Position numbers and translations under genes: made by a program. From Hevea brasiliensis (Eukaryota; Streptophyta; Magnoliopsida; Malpighiales; Euphorbiaceae), in the NCBI RefSeq assembly GCF_030052815.1, contig NC_079496.1:72839652-72903651 (forward strand): 64,000 nt of DNA, given 5' to 3'. The stretch's first letter is position 1. Every line of letters starts with the position of its first letter. Positions 33,167 to 45,390 of this stretch are shown one piece after another. The notes under the pieces are model-generated. The model searched no databases. It saw only the letters and a program-made list of their open reading frames with translations, and was not told the DNA's origin.

Positions 33167-34625
33167 TGTAACACCCTCCCGGTAGCAACTCCGTACATTC
33201 TCTTTATTGGTGATGGTATCGGTCAGGACGTCGGAAAAATATTTAAACTAAAGTCAAGAACCAAAATTAACTCAAATATTAATAAGAAAAATTTAGGAAA
33301 AAATTTGAAATAAAATACAACCAAGTCAAATGAGCCGGTGCCCAAGCGATGGGTAACCCAGAGAGAAGTTGCAGTTCTCGCAACGAGGAGCCCTAGACCC
33401 GGGAAAAAATTCATAAAATAATTTTTGGGACTCCAGAGAAGGGTTATTGAGGTTCCTATGGCATTAGAATGCCAAGAAAATATTTAGAAAATTTTTTTCA
33501 ATCAGATGCAATTTTGACCCGTTAAGCCAAACGGAGGGCATTTTGGTCATTTCGCCTTCAGAGGTGATTTTTGGCCGACTTGTCCAGTTAAGTAAATAAT
33601 TATTATGATCTAAAATATGAATAAATATTAGTAAAAATTTAATTAGAAATGAGTTAAAGAAAGAAGAAAGAAAAATCAAATAAAAAGGCATTAATGACAT
33701 AAGCTTTATGTAATTAGAACCCCTTAGCCGATCAAATTAAAGGAAGACATTTATAATACATAAATGGGCAGAAAAAGAAGACCATTTTAGAAAATTTTCT
33801 GCAGCTACTCTTATTCCCCAAAAAAACGTTTCATGCTTCTCTTTTCCCTTCTCCATTTTCATGCTTACAAAGCTTGAATCCACACCCTTTCTCACCTCAA
33901 AACCCTAAGTTATCTTCACTAAAACTTGTCCCCACATCCTAAGCAACCTCTAGGCAGCCAAAAGAAGAAGAAAGAAGGAGTTTGGGTAGCTTGAAAAATC
34001 TGCCACCTAAAGGTTAGTGCCTATTTACACTTAAATCTCTTTTAATTCATGTTAAAGACTTAAAGTGAGTAAGGTTTTGTAAATTAAATGAATGGAATCT
34101 ATGTATATGGACCCTATGAATTTCGGCTGCCCTAAGGAAGGAACAAAGGTGGAGTGTTTTTGATGGTTTTAATGGACTTAGAATGAATTAGAGATTATGT
34201 TTAAGGTGTATATACACATAAATAATGAATGAAAGTGCTTAATTAGGTGTATGTGTGAATCATAAGGGAAAACTAGGGTTTTGAGAAGTGAAAATTTGAT
34301 TTGGCTTATGGAATGATTAGTGGACATTCTAATGGTCAATTAGTGACCATTTAAGGCAAGTAAATCATAATTTGAAGTGAGCTAATGCATGGTAAACTGA
34401 AATGGGAAGGCTGCCAAGAGACAACAGAAATGAGGCTGTGAGTCCAGCATGTTTGGACTGCCATATCTTTGGCTGTGTAGGTCCAATTGGTGTTTGGCCA
34501 ATTGGACATGAAACTAGGCTTATAATGGCACATTTTTTCTGAAGAAACCATGCCCAAAAGACCAAAGCAAGAGGACCAAAACTTGGCCCCAATCCGGATA
34601 CCCTGCAAACAGCCCCTGCAGAAAT

Positions 34626-34656
34626 GACCAAATGAACAGTAACTGTTCATTTGGTC
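34626..34656. repeat. Perfect LTR hairpin, element G copy
   Basis: GACCAAATGAACAG, loop TAA, CTGTTCATTTGGTC: 14-bp perfect arms. The outermost base pairs differ from B (GA/TC instead of GG/CC) yet pairing is kept in both, a compensating change. Confidence 0.9.
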
Positions 34657-35650
34657 ATAACTCACTGTAGATATGGTCAATTGACCTGAAATTTTTACAG
34701 AAACAAGATAAGATATAGACAAACAACTTTCATGAAGGACACCAATCTAAATTATGCTATTAACCTAATCAAATCATTGAGCAAAGTTAAGTTTACTGTA
34801 CTGAGATTTCCAGAATTTTCATTTGAGCAGTAATGTTTGGATGACTATAACTCTCTCTAGAAAACTCGGATTTAGGTGATTCTTGAACCGATGAAAACGT
34901 AAGGCATAGTAGAACATTTAATATGAAGAAAGTTAGGCCAAATTATGAACTTAACTTGATCAAATTACTGACCAAAGTTGGACCAAAATCTGCCAAAACC
35001 CAAAAGTGCAGCATGAACAGTGCACGTGAACAGTAAACTTATTTTGGCCATAACTTGAGCTACAAAACTCCAAATGGAGTGATTCAAAAAAGGAAATTCA
35101 ACTAGACAGAATAAGGAACAACTTTCATGCTTACCATTTCCTCAAATTCCCACTGTAAAAATAACAAATGGAACAGTAAAGATGAAGCACCAAATATGAA
35201 AATTTTGTTCAATTAGCATTAAACTTAGAAATGGTATTGGCAACCAATACCAACAAGTTTTAAATACAAAATGTGATATGTTTGGGGTGTTAAAACCAAT
35301 ACACCTATTTTCTATCCAAAAGTCAACATTTTTGTTGACCAATGAGGTGAATAGTGACACCAAAACCAAAAATTGGCAATTTTGCCAAAATGACCTAAGC
35401 TTTGAGAAAGTGACCAAAACCAACAAGTTTTGAATATAAAATGTGGTATGTTGGGAGTACTAAAACCAATGTACCTATGGTTTATGCAAAAGTCAACATT
35501 TTAGTTGACTAATGAAATGAATAGTGACATGAAAACTTTAAATTCAAAAATTATGAAACTTAAAAGTGCAAAATGCCCTAGTAGGCCTAATGTGATTGGT
35601 TTGGCTAGGTTGGCATGCCAATAGGGTATTGTTTTAGCAGTACTGCGAAA

Positions 35651-35727
35651 GGCTTTATGCCTGTATTCATGGCTTTATGCCCGTATTCATGGCTTTTATG
35701 CCCGTATTCATGGCTTTTATGCCAATT
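35651..35727. repeat. 20-21 bp tandem repeat in G 3' LTR
   Basis: Nearly four units of GGCTTTTATGCCCGTATTCA. In other gypsy LTRs here the same place has one or two GGCTTTTAGCC-type elements, so the array expanded in G. Confidence 0.9.
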
Positions 35728-36871
35728 ATGTGATATCATGGCTTTTTAGCCATACTGACTGCATACGTGGTTGACGTTCTGCGTCCCATGGCATGACGGC
35801 TCGAGGCACCGCGGTGTCCAGTGCCAACGACCCGTTATCCAGTCCAGTCGTCCAGTATAGGTTACTTGGGCATGGAAAAGTATAACTGTGATTGAACTGA
35901 TTATTAAAGAAAATACGAAAATTAAGTATCAGGAATGATTACCAAAAATACAAAGAAGCTCAAGATCATGAAGAAAATAATTAACGAAATGCATGAAGAA
36001 GTTAATATCATAAAACATGATTAGCCCTCGACTAAACAATAAGTCAGTAATTATTCATCTCTTATGAACACAATAGCAAGGAAATTATTATTTTTATTTG
36101 CATATTATATTTTCTTGTTTTATTGGCACCACTAAGCTTTATGCTTAGCGCTTTGCAACGCTGTGAGGTGCTCAAGATTTGGACAGAGGGCCCAGTAGAC
36201 CACGATTCGGTAAGGCACTCACGATTCGCATCTCGTCCGTGTCACCTCACCGTCTACAGTGCATTGGTAGGACACTGGGTCCCATTTTGTATTTTGAGAT
36301 TTCTGTAAATTTGGTAATTAAACTCTTATTTTATCATGTGTATTTGAAACAAATGTAATATAATTTTGTATTAATGTAAGTACTTGTAACATGTGATTAT
36401 AAATCACATGTGAGAATTTATTTATGATTTGAGTCTAATGATGATGTGAAATGAATGAATGACAAATAGAGGAATTGTTAAGAAAATTGTGTTTGTGAAA
36501 GGAAGAGTGAATGTCTATTTATGACTTGTACATGATTAACAAATGAGATGAATGATTGAGAAACGAATGGTTGAAAAATATTGAGATCTTAATAAATGGA
36601 GTTGAGATGAATGAATAAGAATATAGGAAGTGTTTTTCCCAGGTTTCGAAGAACGGTTTTCTCCATTTTTAGCCGGTACTTTGCCGGATTTTCTATAAAA
36701 TTTTCGGAACCTCAAATAAATTATAATTTCGATAAATGGCTTAAATAAATTATATTTCACAAGTTATATTCAAAAGGAAGAATAAAAATGAATTAAGATA
36801 AAATAGCGTGCTCGGCACACTGAGTGGCATAACTTGCTCGGCTACACTGTAGCCGGGTAAGGGGTGTCACA

Positions 36872-37034
36872 AATAACTTATCAAAACCATCAAATTTCTT
36901 CACCATTCAACTCATCTCGACCTTAAAACAAAGTTTAATGAAGCAAGGAATGAAAAACTAGCACTAACCTTTTTTTGAGACATTAGCTGTCAAAACAGTG
37001 GAACATACGGACTACGTAAAGTAAGGATGTTATA
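36872..37034 (-). repeat. LTR F, proximal (outer) part
   Basis: Ends at 37034 with GGATGTTATA, the reversed LTR start TATAACATCC (normally TGTAACATCC). Only about 160 bp. Relative to J, a block of roughly 800 bp between the LTR start and the GGTTAGTGCTAG motif is absent. TGACT follows at 37035-37039, matching 30979-30983. Confidence 0.75.
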
Positions 37035-38135
37035 TGACTTAAGGACCGGAAGCATGAAAGTTTGTTCATTAGAGCATTGAATTTTAAAAATTTTCTTCTA
37101 GGGTTACATGCATCATACTACATTTTTTATGTGCCTAATTAATTTTAATACTCAATTGCATATTAAAACACTTTTAATATGTATTAGGATCTATGTTTGC
37201 CATTATAGATTGTGAATTAGCAAATTAATTCTTTTAAAACATAGTTTAAAAGAGGAGTTAGAGTGCTAACCTCTTTGATGCACTATGGATGTGATTGACA
37301 CCTTTAGGAAGCACCTAGGACCCCAAGCGTTGTCCCTCTAGCTTTTCCACACCAAGATCACCAATGGGCAGCCCCCAATTTGCTTCTCAAGCCGTTGCCA
37401 ACCAATTATAAATTGGGTTCTTACCTTTAGAGAGGTTGTATGCGTGTATAGGACACTAGAAACAATTTCTAGCAATTTTAATTCAAAAGAATTTGGGCAA
37501 TTCTCTTTGAATTGATGAGAAAAGAAGAAGAAGAGGAGAGGGAGAGCTATGTGTGCCGCCATATTTAGGAGAGAATAAGAGTAAGTGTTTCTTCTTTACT
37601 TTTCCCTTTTATAATTAGGTTATCACTTAAACCCTTTGCCACATGTCATCATCACATTGTATCATAATTTTAATTGACTTAATCACATTAAGCCAAGTGT
37701 CAAAGCTAGATTTAATCTTGACTTTGATCACCTTGCATGATAGGAAGACAAATGGCAAACTTATATGATGCCATGTGTCACTACCCTTATGTTGTAATTT
37801 TGAGTTCTCAACCCAAAATCATTATTTCTCATCTTCTGATCAATTTATATCAAATATAAATTAATTAATTAATCTCCATTAATTAATTTCTCACAATTAA
37901 ATTCATATTTAAACACTTTAAATATAAATTTAACTTATACTATACATCCAATAACCTAGATTTGGTTTCAAGTCATGCTAGGGACTTTGCAATCTTATTA
38001 CAAACCAAGCCTATTTAATTAATTAATTAAACTCTTTAATTAATCAATTAAATCACATTTTACTTGGTGATTATCTTGTGTATGTATGTGACTTACTAGG
38101 CTCATCACTAATTGGCAATGAGATATGATATTAAC
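37035..38135 (-). repeat. copia2 3' LTR, first half
   Basis: Minus-strand copia LTR of the copia1 family. From its reversed end (AAGGACCGGAAGCATGAAA, compare TTCACGCTTCCGTTCCTT in copia1) it runs through the GCCACATGTCA and AATTAATTAATT blocks to GATATTAAC at 38135. It resumes at 51379 after element H. It is more diverged from copia1 than the copia1 LTRs are from each other. The two halves together make about 2.07 kb. Confidence 0.88.
38131..38135. repeat. Target duplication TTAAC, left of element H
   Basis: TTAAC here and at 51379-51383 flank H exactly. Joining the flanks restores continuous copia LTR (compare GTTAATATCATCAGAAC-type text with copia1 around 1600). Confidence 0.95.
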
Positions 38136-41100
38136 TATAACACCCTCCCTGTAGCAACTTCGTACATTCTATTGTTTCGGTGACCAGTGTCGGTCCGAAC
38201 AGCTAGAACGTCTAGAAGAATATTTAAACTAAAGTGAGGAACCATGATTAACTCAAATATTAATAAGAAAAATTTAGGAAAATTTTAGAAATAAAATACA
38301 ACCAGTTAAATGAGCCTGTGCCCTAGCGATGGGTAACCCAGTGGGAAGTTGCGGTCCTCGCGACTAGGAGCCCTAGACCCGAGGGAAAATTCATAAAATA
38401 ATTTTTGAGACTCAATAGAAGGGTCATTGAGGTTTCTATGGCATTAGAATGCCAAGAAAATGCTTAGAAAATTTTTTCAATCGGTACAGACAATTTTGTT
38501 CTATTAAGCCAAACGGAGGGCATTTTGGTCATTTTGCCTTCAGAGGTAATTTTTGGTCGACTTATCCAGTTAAGTAAATAATTTATATGACATAAAATGT
38601 GAATAAATATTGTTAAAAATTTAATTGAAATTAAGTAGACAAGAAAAGGAAAGAAAATGAAAGAAATTAGAATTATGACATCATTATGATGTCATTAAAA
38701 TCCTCCCACCCAATCAAATTTTGACACATGGCACTAACTTATTTAAAATGACTTAATGGGCAGAAAAAAGAAAGAAAAAAATCAGTTGCTTTCTTCAACC
38801 TTCTCTTTGGCCGAACCATACCCATCCATTGTCCTCCATTGCCAAGTTTTCAAAGCTTGGTTTCCTTGGTTTTTCTTCAACTAAACCCTAAATTCCCAAC
38901 ACAAAAACATAATACTTCATCTTAGTGAAGCTTTTGAGAGCAAAAAGAAGTGAAAAAGAAGAGCTTTTGCAAGATTGGAATTAACTCCATTCAAGGTTAG
39001 TGACCAAACTTCATGTTTCTCTTTAGTTTCATGTTGAGGGAGTGAGATTAAGTAGAAATCTACAAGAAAATTGAATAAAAATTATGTGTATACCTCCCCC
39101 AAAATTTCAGTAGCCTTGTACTTGGTAGGATTATGAGGTTTTCTTTGAGGTAAAATGGTATCATGGTTGCCCTCAACATTAACTTCATGATTAGGATAAT
39201 GAAATGCAAGTTAAATGCATGATTTGAGATGGTAGAGTTAGAATTTGGGTATAAAATTGAGACTTTGTTCATGTATTGGTGAATGAAAGTTTAAATGGTC
39301 AATTAGTAACCATTTAGCTGTGTATGATGAGGAAATGAAGTGAGTTGTGGCTTGGAATTTGAGTTTGGGTGAGCTGCCTTGGCTGACTTACACGACTGAG
39401 TATGAGTCTAGCAGGTTTGGGCAGTTATAAATGGAGTTGTAGAGGTTCAATTGGCACAAGGAAAATTTGACATGGAACTAAACACATAATGACACAACTT
39501 TGGTGAAGAAATCCTACCCAGAAAACCAAACCAAGTTGACCTAAAAATTGCCGTAATCCAGGTGACTTGCATTCTATCTGGGTAAAATAACCAAATGAAT
39601 TTATTCATTTGGTCATAACTCAGCGTAGAAAGGTCCAATTGACCTAAAATTTTACCAGCAGAAAGATGAGACATAGACCTACAACTTTCATGAAGAAACC
39701 AAACCAAAATTTTGATCATAACATGTTCAAAAATTGACCTGCAATCAGTGCACAAAGCACTATAGATTTGGTTCTGTCCATAAAATTTGCAATCTGGCCA
39801 ATTATGGTGTTTAGGCCATAACTTAAGCTACAAAACTCAAAATGGAGTGATTCAAAAAACAAAATGTAACTAGACACAATAAGGAACTACTTACATGAAG
39901 ATAACTTTGCCAAATTCCTACTGTACAAATGACCAATGGAACAGTAAACATAATGCTTGAAATCTGAAAATTTTGAATAACTAACACTAAGCTTAGAAAT
40001 GGTATTGGCAACCAATACCAGCAACTTTAGAATGCAAAATGTGGTATGTTGGGAGTATTAGAACCAATGTACCTATTATCTATGCAAAAGTCAACATTTT
40101 AGTTGACTAATGAAATGAATAGTAACATCTAAACTTAAATTTCAAGAATTGTACAATTTAAAAGTGTAACATGTCCTAGTACACCTAGCAAGATTGGTTT
40201 GGATAGGTTGGCATGCCAATAGGGTTCAGTTAGCAGTACTGCACATGGCATTATGCCATTCTATGATTTTATGGCTTTTAGCTATTCTGACATTGTGATG
40301 ATACTTGGCCTTGTGCCTGATGTTTATTACAGCTTATTAGTTGTTCAATTGCACACTGGGAGATACATATGTGACCGATGGTGTGACGGCCCGAGGTACT
40401 TGATACCCAGTGCCAGTTTACCCATTTATCCAGTCCATTCATCCAGTATAGGTTACTTGGGCAACCAAAAATGAAAGTGGATAAATTTAATAAAATAATG
40501 AATATAACAAGTACAAAGTAAATAAGACTACAACTAATTATTAAAAAATGGTCTGCATAAGACATCAGAACATTCACTACATATTTATTTTATGTTATTT
40601 CTTTTATTTCTATTATTGGCACCACTAAGCATTATTGCTTAGTGCATTACTTTTTGCCATGCGTAGGTTCTGGAGAGACCGACAGAGAGCCTAGTAGACC
40701 GCAGACTGGGTGAGACCATCTATAACTCTGCATATTGTCCGTGTCACCTCACCGTCTTCAGTGCATTGGTAGGACACTAGGTTTCATTTTGGTATTTTGT
40801 AATTAACTTTTATTTTCTCATGTGTAATTGAGACTTGTGTAATGTATTTTGGTATTAATGTGAATAGTGGAAATTGTGTTTATGAATGGAAAATTGAATA
40901 TTTATTTATGACTTGTATATGAATATCATGAGAAATGAATGAATGAGAAATGGAAATATTGTTGAAAAATATTGAGACTTTGTTAATGAAATGGAGTTTG
41001 GGAATGATTGAAAACATATTGGAAGTGTTTTTCACAGGTTCTAAAGAACTGTTTTCTCCATTTTTAGCTAGTACTCTGCCGGATTTTCTATAAAATTTGT

Positions 41101-41278
41101 GGAACCTCAAATAAATTTATGATTTCAATAAATGACTTAAATGAATTATACTTTACTTCATAACTATAAAAGAAATAAATTAGGAAGAATAAAAATGATT
41201 GAAATAAAATAGGGTATTCCGGTATTCTGTATGACATATCTTACTTGGCTATACTGTAGACGGGTAAGGGGTGTCACA
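38136..41278 (+). repeat. Element H 5' LTR
   Basis: 3143 bp, from TATAACACCCTCCC (the TG start mutated to TA) to GGGGTGTCACA. Pairs with 48229-51378. Substitutions between the two LTRs are frequent, so H is older than G by this measure. No coding sequence. Confidence 0.95.
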
Positions 41279-41283
41279 TTTAG

Positions 41284-41295
41284 TGGTATCAGAGC
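41284..41295 (+). other. Element H primer-binding site
   Basis: TGGTATCAGAGC, five bases after the LTR end; complementary to the initiator tRNA-Met 3' end. Confidence 0.94.
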
Positions 41296-41405
41296 ATGAT
41301 TTAGGTGTTTCTGGGTCTAGATCGAGTCCATACCATGCTTTGCATTTGTAAGAGTCGAGGTGACACTAATGCAGATCTATTTGTCTTTGTTATTTTGAAT
41401 AGGAT

Positions 41406-42640
41406 ATGGACCACATATCTCAGAGGGCAATTAAGGAGGAAGTGGAGAGTCATGCTCCACCTGTAGCAGTTGAGACTGGGGGTAGGGGTGAACCTTCTCC
41501 ACTAGCTCCAGCAAAGCCTACTCAGCCTCCACAGGCCATGTTCCAGCAAATGTCTGAGTTCTTCAGACAAATGGCTGGGGTAATGCCACCACCACCACCA
41601 CCTTCTACCGCAGAAATCACATCTGGAAAGATTAAGAAAATTTGGAGTAGTCGATTTCTTTGGTAAGAAAGAAGATGATTCTTTTGCAGCTGAAAATTGG
41701 TTGAACAGAACAGGAAGGGTTTTAAAACAACTCCACTATACTCCAGAGCAGAATCTAGAAGCTGCGGTATCTCTGTTGCAAGATGATGCCTACCAATGGT
41801 GGGATACAGTGTCTAGTGAAGTGCAGCTAGAATTAATAACTTGGGACTTATTCCTCTCAGAATTCAAGAAGAAATATGTGGGTAGTGTATGCCTAGAATA
41901 GAGAAGAAGAGAGTTCATTAACCTAAGGTAGAGATAGCTGACAGTGGCCAAGTATGAAAAGGAATTTGTCAGACTAAGTCGTTATGGAAGGGAGATAGTC
42001 CCTAATGAAGCCAAGAGGTGTAAGAGATTTGAAGAGGGATTAAATGACAACATAAAGATCATGATTATTGCCTTGGGAATCACAGACTTCACCAAGTTAG
42101 TGGAAGCTACAATAAAGGTTGAAAAGGTTAGAATAAGTGAGCAGACTAGAAGGGAGAGACAGCAAAAGAGGGGCCTGGGTTAGTCTAGCTCATCTCCTAC
42201 ACCAGGAAAGAAGTTCAAAGGTCCACCTACACATAGTTCAGGTCAAACACAAGGTCAGGGTCAGTCCCAGGTGGCCAAGCCACAGTTCACCCATAGGAGA
42301 GTTCAGTCCACACCATCAGTGGGCAGCTCTCCAAGGACGGGGTTCAGGGGACCAGCCCCAGCATCTTCTGCATGTCTGCATTGCCTAAAGTGGCATAAGG
42401 GGGAGTGTTGGAGAGTGACAGTTGCCTGCTTAAGGTGTGGGTCAACAGAGCATCAGTTAAGGAATTGTCCATCCAAAGTTGTTACAGCTGCTCCAACACA
42501 AGCAGACATATCTGCTCCTGCACCTCAAAGGTGTAGGAAATCTAGTAAATATGAGGCGGTGGGACCATCATAGAGACCTGCATCTAAGCCAGTAGAGAGG
42601 CTAGAGGTCAGAGCACCTGCTAGAGCCTATGCCATAAGAG
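41406..42640 (+). pseudogene. Element H: gag
   Basis: Starts ATG 41406 (MDHISQRAIKEEVESHAPP). Proline-rich N-terminal part to MPPPPPPSTAE, then a frameshift near 41630. The capsid continues in another frame: NRTGRVLKQLHYTPEQNLEA, AYQWWDTVSSEVQLELITWD, EKEFVRLSRYGREIVPNEAK. Stops at 41899, two near 41930, 42181 and 42571; the last four are CAG-to-TAG by comparison with A and C. Nucleocapsid clusters CLHCLKWHKGECW and CLRCGSTEHQLRNC are intact (about 42373-42468). Confidence 0.92.
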
Positions 42641-43100
42641 CTCAGGAGGAGCAAGATGCCCCAGACGTCATCAGGTGTATGTTCTCCCTCTATAATACAT
42701 TTGTGCATGCATTGGTGAAACCAGGATCCACTCATTCGTACATTTGCATCAACTTACCCGTAGAAAGGGGGATACTAGTAGGGGAGAGTGACCAAGACAT
42801 CCTGGTCACTAATCCATTAGGCCATAGTGTAGTGGTGAACAAAGTGTACAAGGGTTGCCCGTTAAAGATTCAGGGGTATGAATTCTTAGCAGACCTGATT
42901 GAGTTGCCTTTCAATGAGTTTGACGTGATTTTGGGAATGGACTAGTTATCACATCATCAAGCAATGGTTGATTGTAAACTGAAGAGGATTTCTTTGAAAA
43001 CTCTTAAGGTAATGAGATCACAATTGTGGGGAAAAGGGCAGATTTCTTGACCAATGTCATCTCAGCCATAGTTGCAAGAAAATAGATAAGAAAAGGGTGT
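42641..43100 (+). pseudogene. Element H: aspartic protease, catalytic Asp lost
   Basis: Protease region in the gag frame: APDVIRCMFSLYNTFVHALV, then KPGSTHSYI where A and C read DPGSTHSYI or equivalent, so the catalytic aspartate codon is replaced by lysine (GAT/C to AAA). It continues [34 protein letters not shown] and LIELPFNEFDVILGMD, then TAG in place of TGG (42943-42945). A frameshift follows before RT. Confidence 0.9.
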
Positions 43101-43285
43101 GAAGCCTACCTAGCACATGTGGTGGATACTAGGCAGGCTAAGCCAGATCTATGTGACATACCCACAGTAAGAGACTTCCCAGATGTGTTCCATAAAGAAT
43201 TGCCTGGCTTGCCACTAAAAAGGGAAGTCGAATTTGTTATTGAGATACTGTCAGGTACAGCACCAATCTCTATTGCTCCTTATAG
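43101..43285 (+). pseudogene. Element H: RT, N-terminal part before the solo LTR
   Basis: Protease-RT connection and RT start: [60 protein letters not shown]. It runs into copia3 right after PYRM. It resumes without loss at 45391. Confidence 0.9.
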
Positions 43286-43290
43286 AATGG
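43286..43290. repeat. Target duplication AATGG, left of copia3
   Basis: AATGG at 43286-43290 and 45386-45390, perfect 5-bp duplicates flanking the solo LTR. Confidence 0.96.
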
Positions 43291-45385
43291 TGTTAGTAGT
43301 ATGCCCTAGAGCATATCATTTAGTATGTATCTTGTACATAATTTTATTAATAAAAGGCATTTCCACTTTTCCGTTTACATAATATATTTATGTGTAATAG
43401 AAAAGGTCCATTGATATTTTGTTAGAAATATTATTCTTAAGTTGTTAAGAATATGAGTGACAATATTTCTAGTACAAAGTATCATAAATAGGTTCACAAT
43501 CGAGGATACTTCATAATAAGGACATGACTTATCCAGAAAGATTGTATTCATATTTGTTCCCAAGTTATTTATATGAGATATAAATAAGATGGAATGGTGA
43601 GTCTCATGCCATATAACAAATATGATAGGCACTTATAAATGATAAGTAGGAACGGTGACACTTATGACAAGCACATGGAGTTTACTCTTGTCAATGTTTT
43701 GTCATAAATCATATCAGTGCATATAATCTTTAGACCTGAGATAGCACAGTTATCTTGTATATAGGTAGTTTGAGTTTGATACTGCTTTCATACTTGTACT
43801 ATGTATGGGTATATGGGCATCTGTTGGCTCCTACTAGTTATATATGGAGGTAGGTGTTGATCAAGATGGAATCTGTTCCTCTAAGTAAATAGAGATAAAA
43901 TCCTATGTTCATTTAATTGTTCTTGATGTTTCAAGTTCTGGCCAGGACAGATAGATTTATTGAAAAGAGTTTACGATGAGAAAAATCTTTTAATCAAGAA
44001 CTGGAATTAAAAGAGAACATAATATTCATAGCAAATGGAGTTTGACATAAAACATGTCTCCTGTTTGAGTTGGGATTTTGTAACAGAGAGATTCTAGTGC
44101 ATTGTAACATATTATTATAGTTTCATTTAAGGTAAACCTTATTACTAATTGGGTGGCCATGGCATGCTATGCTAGGTGTTAACCATGGTCTATGAGGTTC
44201 ATAAAATGATTTAGAGAAATCATTTATGGTAAGAAAGAGTTATGATGATATTAAGAGTTGATATCATGTCTCATTGCCAATTAGTGATGAGCCTAGTAAG
44301 TCACACACATACACAAGTTATCACCTATTTAAATATGATTTAATTAATTAATTAAAGAGTTTAATTGATTAATTAAATAGATTTGGTTTGCAATAAAATT
44401 GCAAAGTCCCTAGCATGACTTGAAACCAAATCTAGATTATTGGATGTGTAGTATAAATTAAATTTATATTTAAAGTGTTTAAATATGAATTTAATTGATG
44501 AGAAATTAATTAATAGAGATTAATTAATTAATTTATATTTGATATAAATTAATTAGAAGAAGAAAATAATTATTTTGGGTTAAGAACTCAAAATTAAGAC
44601 ACATGGGCATTTTGGTCATTTTGCAGTGTGACACGTGGCACCATGAGATGGTGACACATGGCATAACACATAAGCTTGCCAAATATTTTTAATCATGTAA
44701 GATGATTAAAATCAATATTAAATATAGGTTTGACACTTGGCACAATGTGATTGGGTCACTTAAACCTAGAGCTAATCAAAAGGTGACATGTGGCTAGGGT
44801 TTAATGTGTTAACCTAGCTATTTAAGTGTGGTTATGAAAAGAAAACATAACCAGCAGCCTCTCCTCTCATATGTCACGCCACTTTGAGCCTCTCCAGCTA
44901 TTTCTCTTCATCTCTCATCAATTCAAAGAGATTAGCCATCAATCTCTTGAATTAAGAACACTAGAAATTGTTTCTAGTGTCCTGTTTACATCTCTAATCT
45001 CTTAAAAGGCAGAACTTGAATTTCTAATTAATAGAAAAGGCTTTAGATGCTGTTCAAGGGCTTCAATATGTGTTCTTGTTGTGGACATGCTAGAGGGACA
45101 ACATCCGGTGTCTGAAGACGAATCTCAAAGGCAGACATTGCGGCACATCAAGAGGTTAGTGTAATCGTTCTTGATTTAATCTAGGGTTCTAAAATTAATC
45201 TGATTAATTTTAAAATCTTAAATGGCAAATACAGATCCAAAAAACATATTAAAAGAGTTTTAATATGTTGTTTATCATTGAAATCAAATAGATAAAAATA
45301 AATCTTGCATGGTGCATGTGACCCTAGGTGAAAATTTTTGAATTCAATGGTATAATCTTGTGTTTTTCACGCTTCCGTTCCTTCA
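43291..45385 (+). mobile_element. copia3: solo Ty1/copia LTR inside RT of element H
   Basis: 2095 bp, TGTTAGTAGTATGCCC to TTCCGTTCCTTCA, closely matching both copia1 LTRs. It has no primer-binding site, coding sequence or second LTR, and is flanked by perfect AATGG duplicates. It therefore arose by recombination between the LTRs of a full insertion. TATA position reads TATTTAA (about 44819). Differences from copia1 cluster at 44840-44900 and 45050-45140. Confidence 0.97.
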
Positions 45386-45390
45386 AATGG

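Larger units (their letters stand above)
32093..36871 (+). mobile_element. Element G: gypsy-type element with almost no internal region
   Basis: Truncated 5' LTR (32093-32811), primer-binding site, only about 355 bp of internal sequence, polypurine tract and complete 3' LTR (33167-36871). It sits within F. The 5' LTR has lost about its first 3 kb. It resembles a large non-autonomous LTR derivative that would depend on proteins from related elements such as B or H. Confidence 0.85.
33167..36871 (+). repeat. Element G 3' LTR, complete
   Basis: 3705 bp from TGTAACACCCTCCCGG to GGGGTGTCACA. Shares blocks with B and H but has additional sequence, including a second copy-like stretch around 35390-35540 related to 35215-35370. 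Contains the hairpin at 34626-34656 and a 20-bp tandem array at 35651-35727. No coding sequence. Right flank AATAA. Confidence 0.9.

Noticed and set aside
36872..37320. A host gene between G and H
   Set aside because: The stretch is covered by the outer part of LTR F and the reversed copia2 LTR; short frames here have no support.
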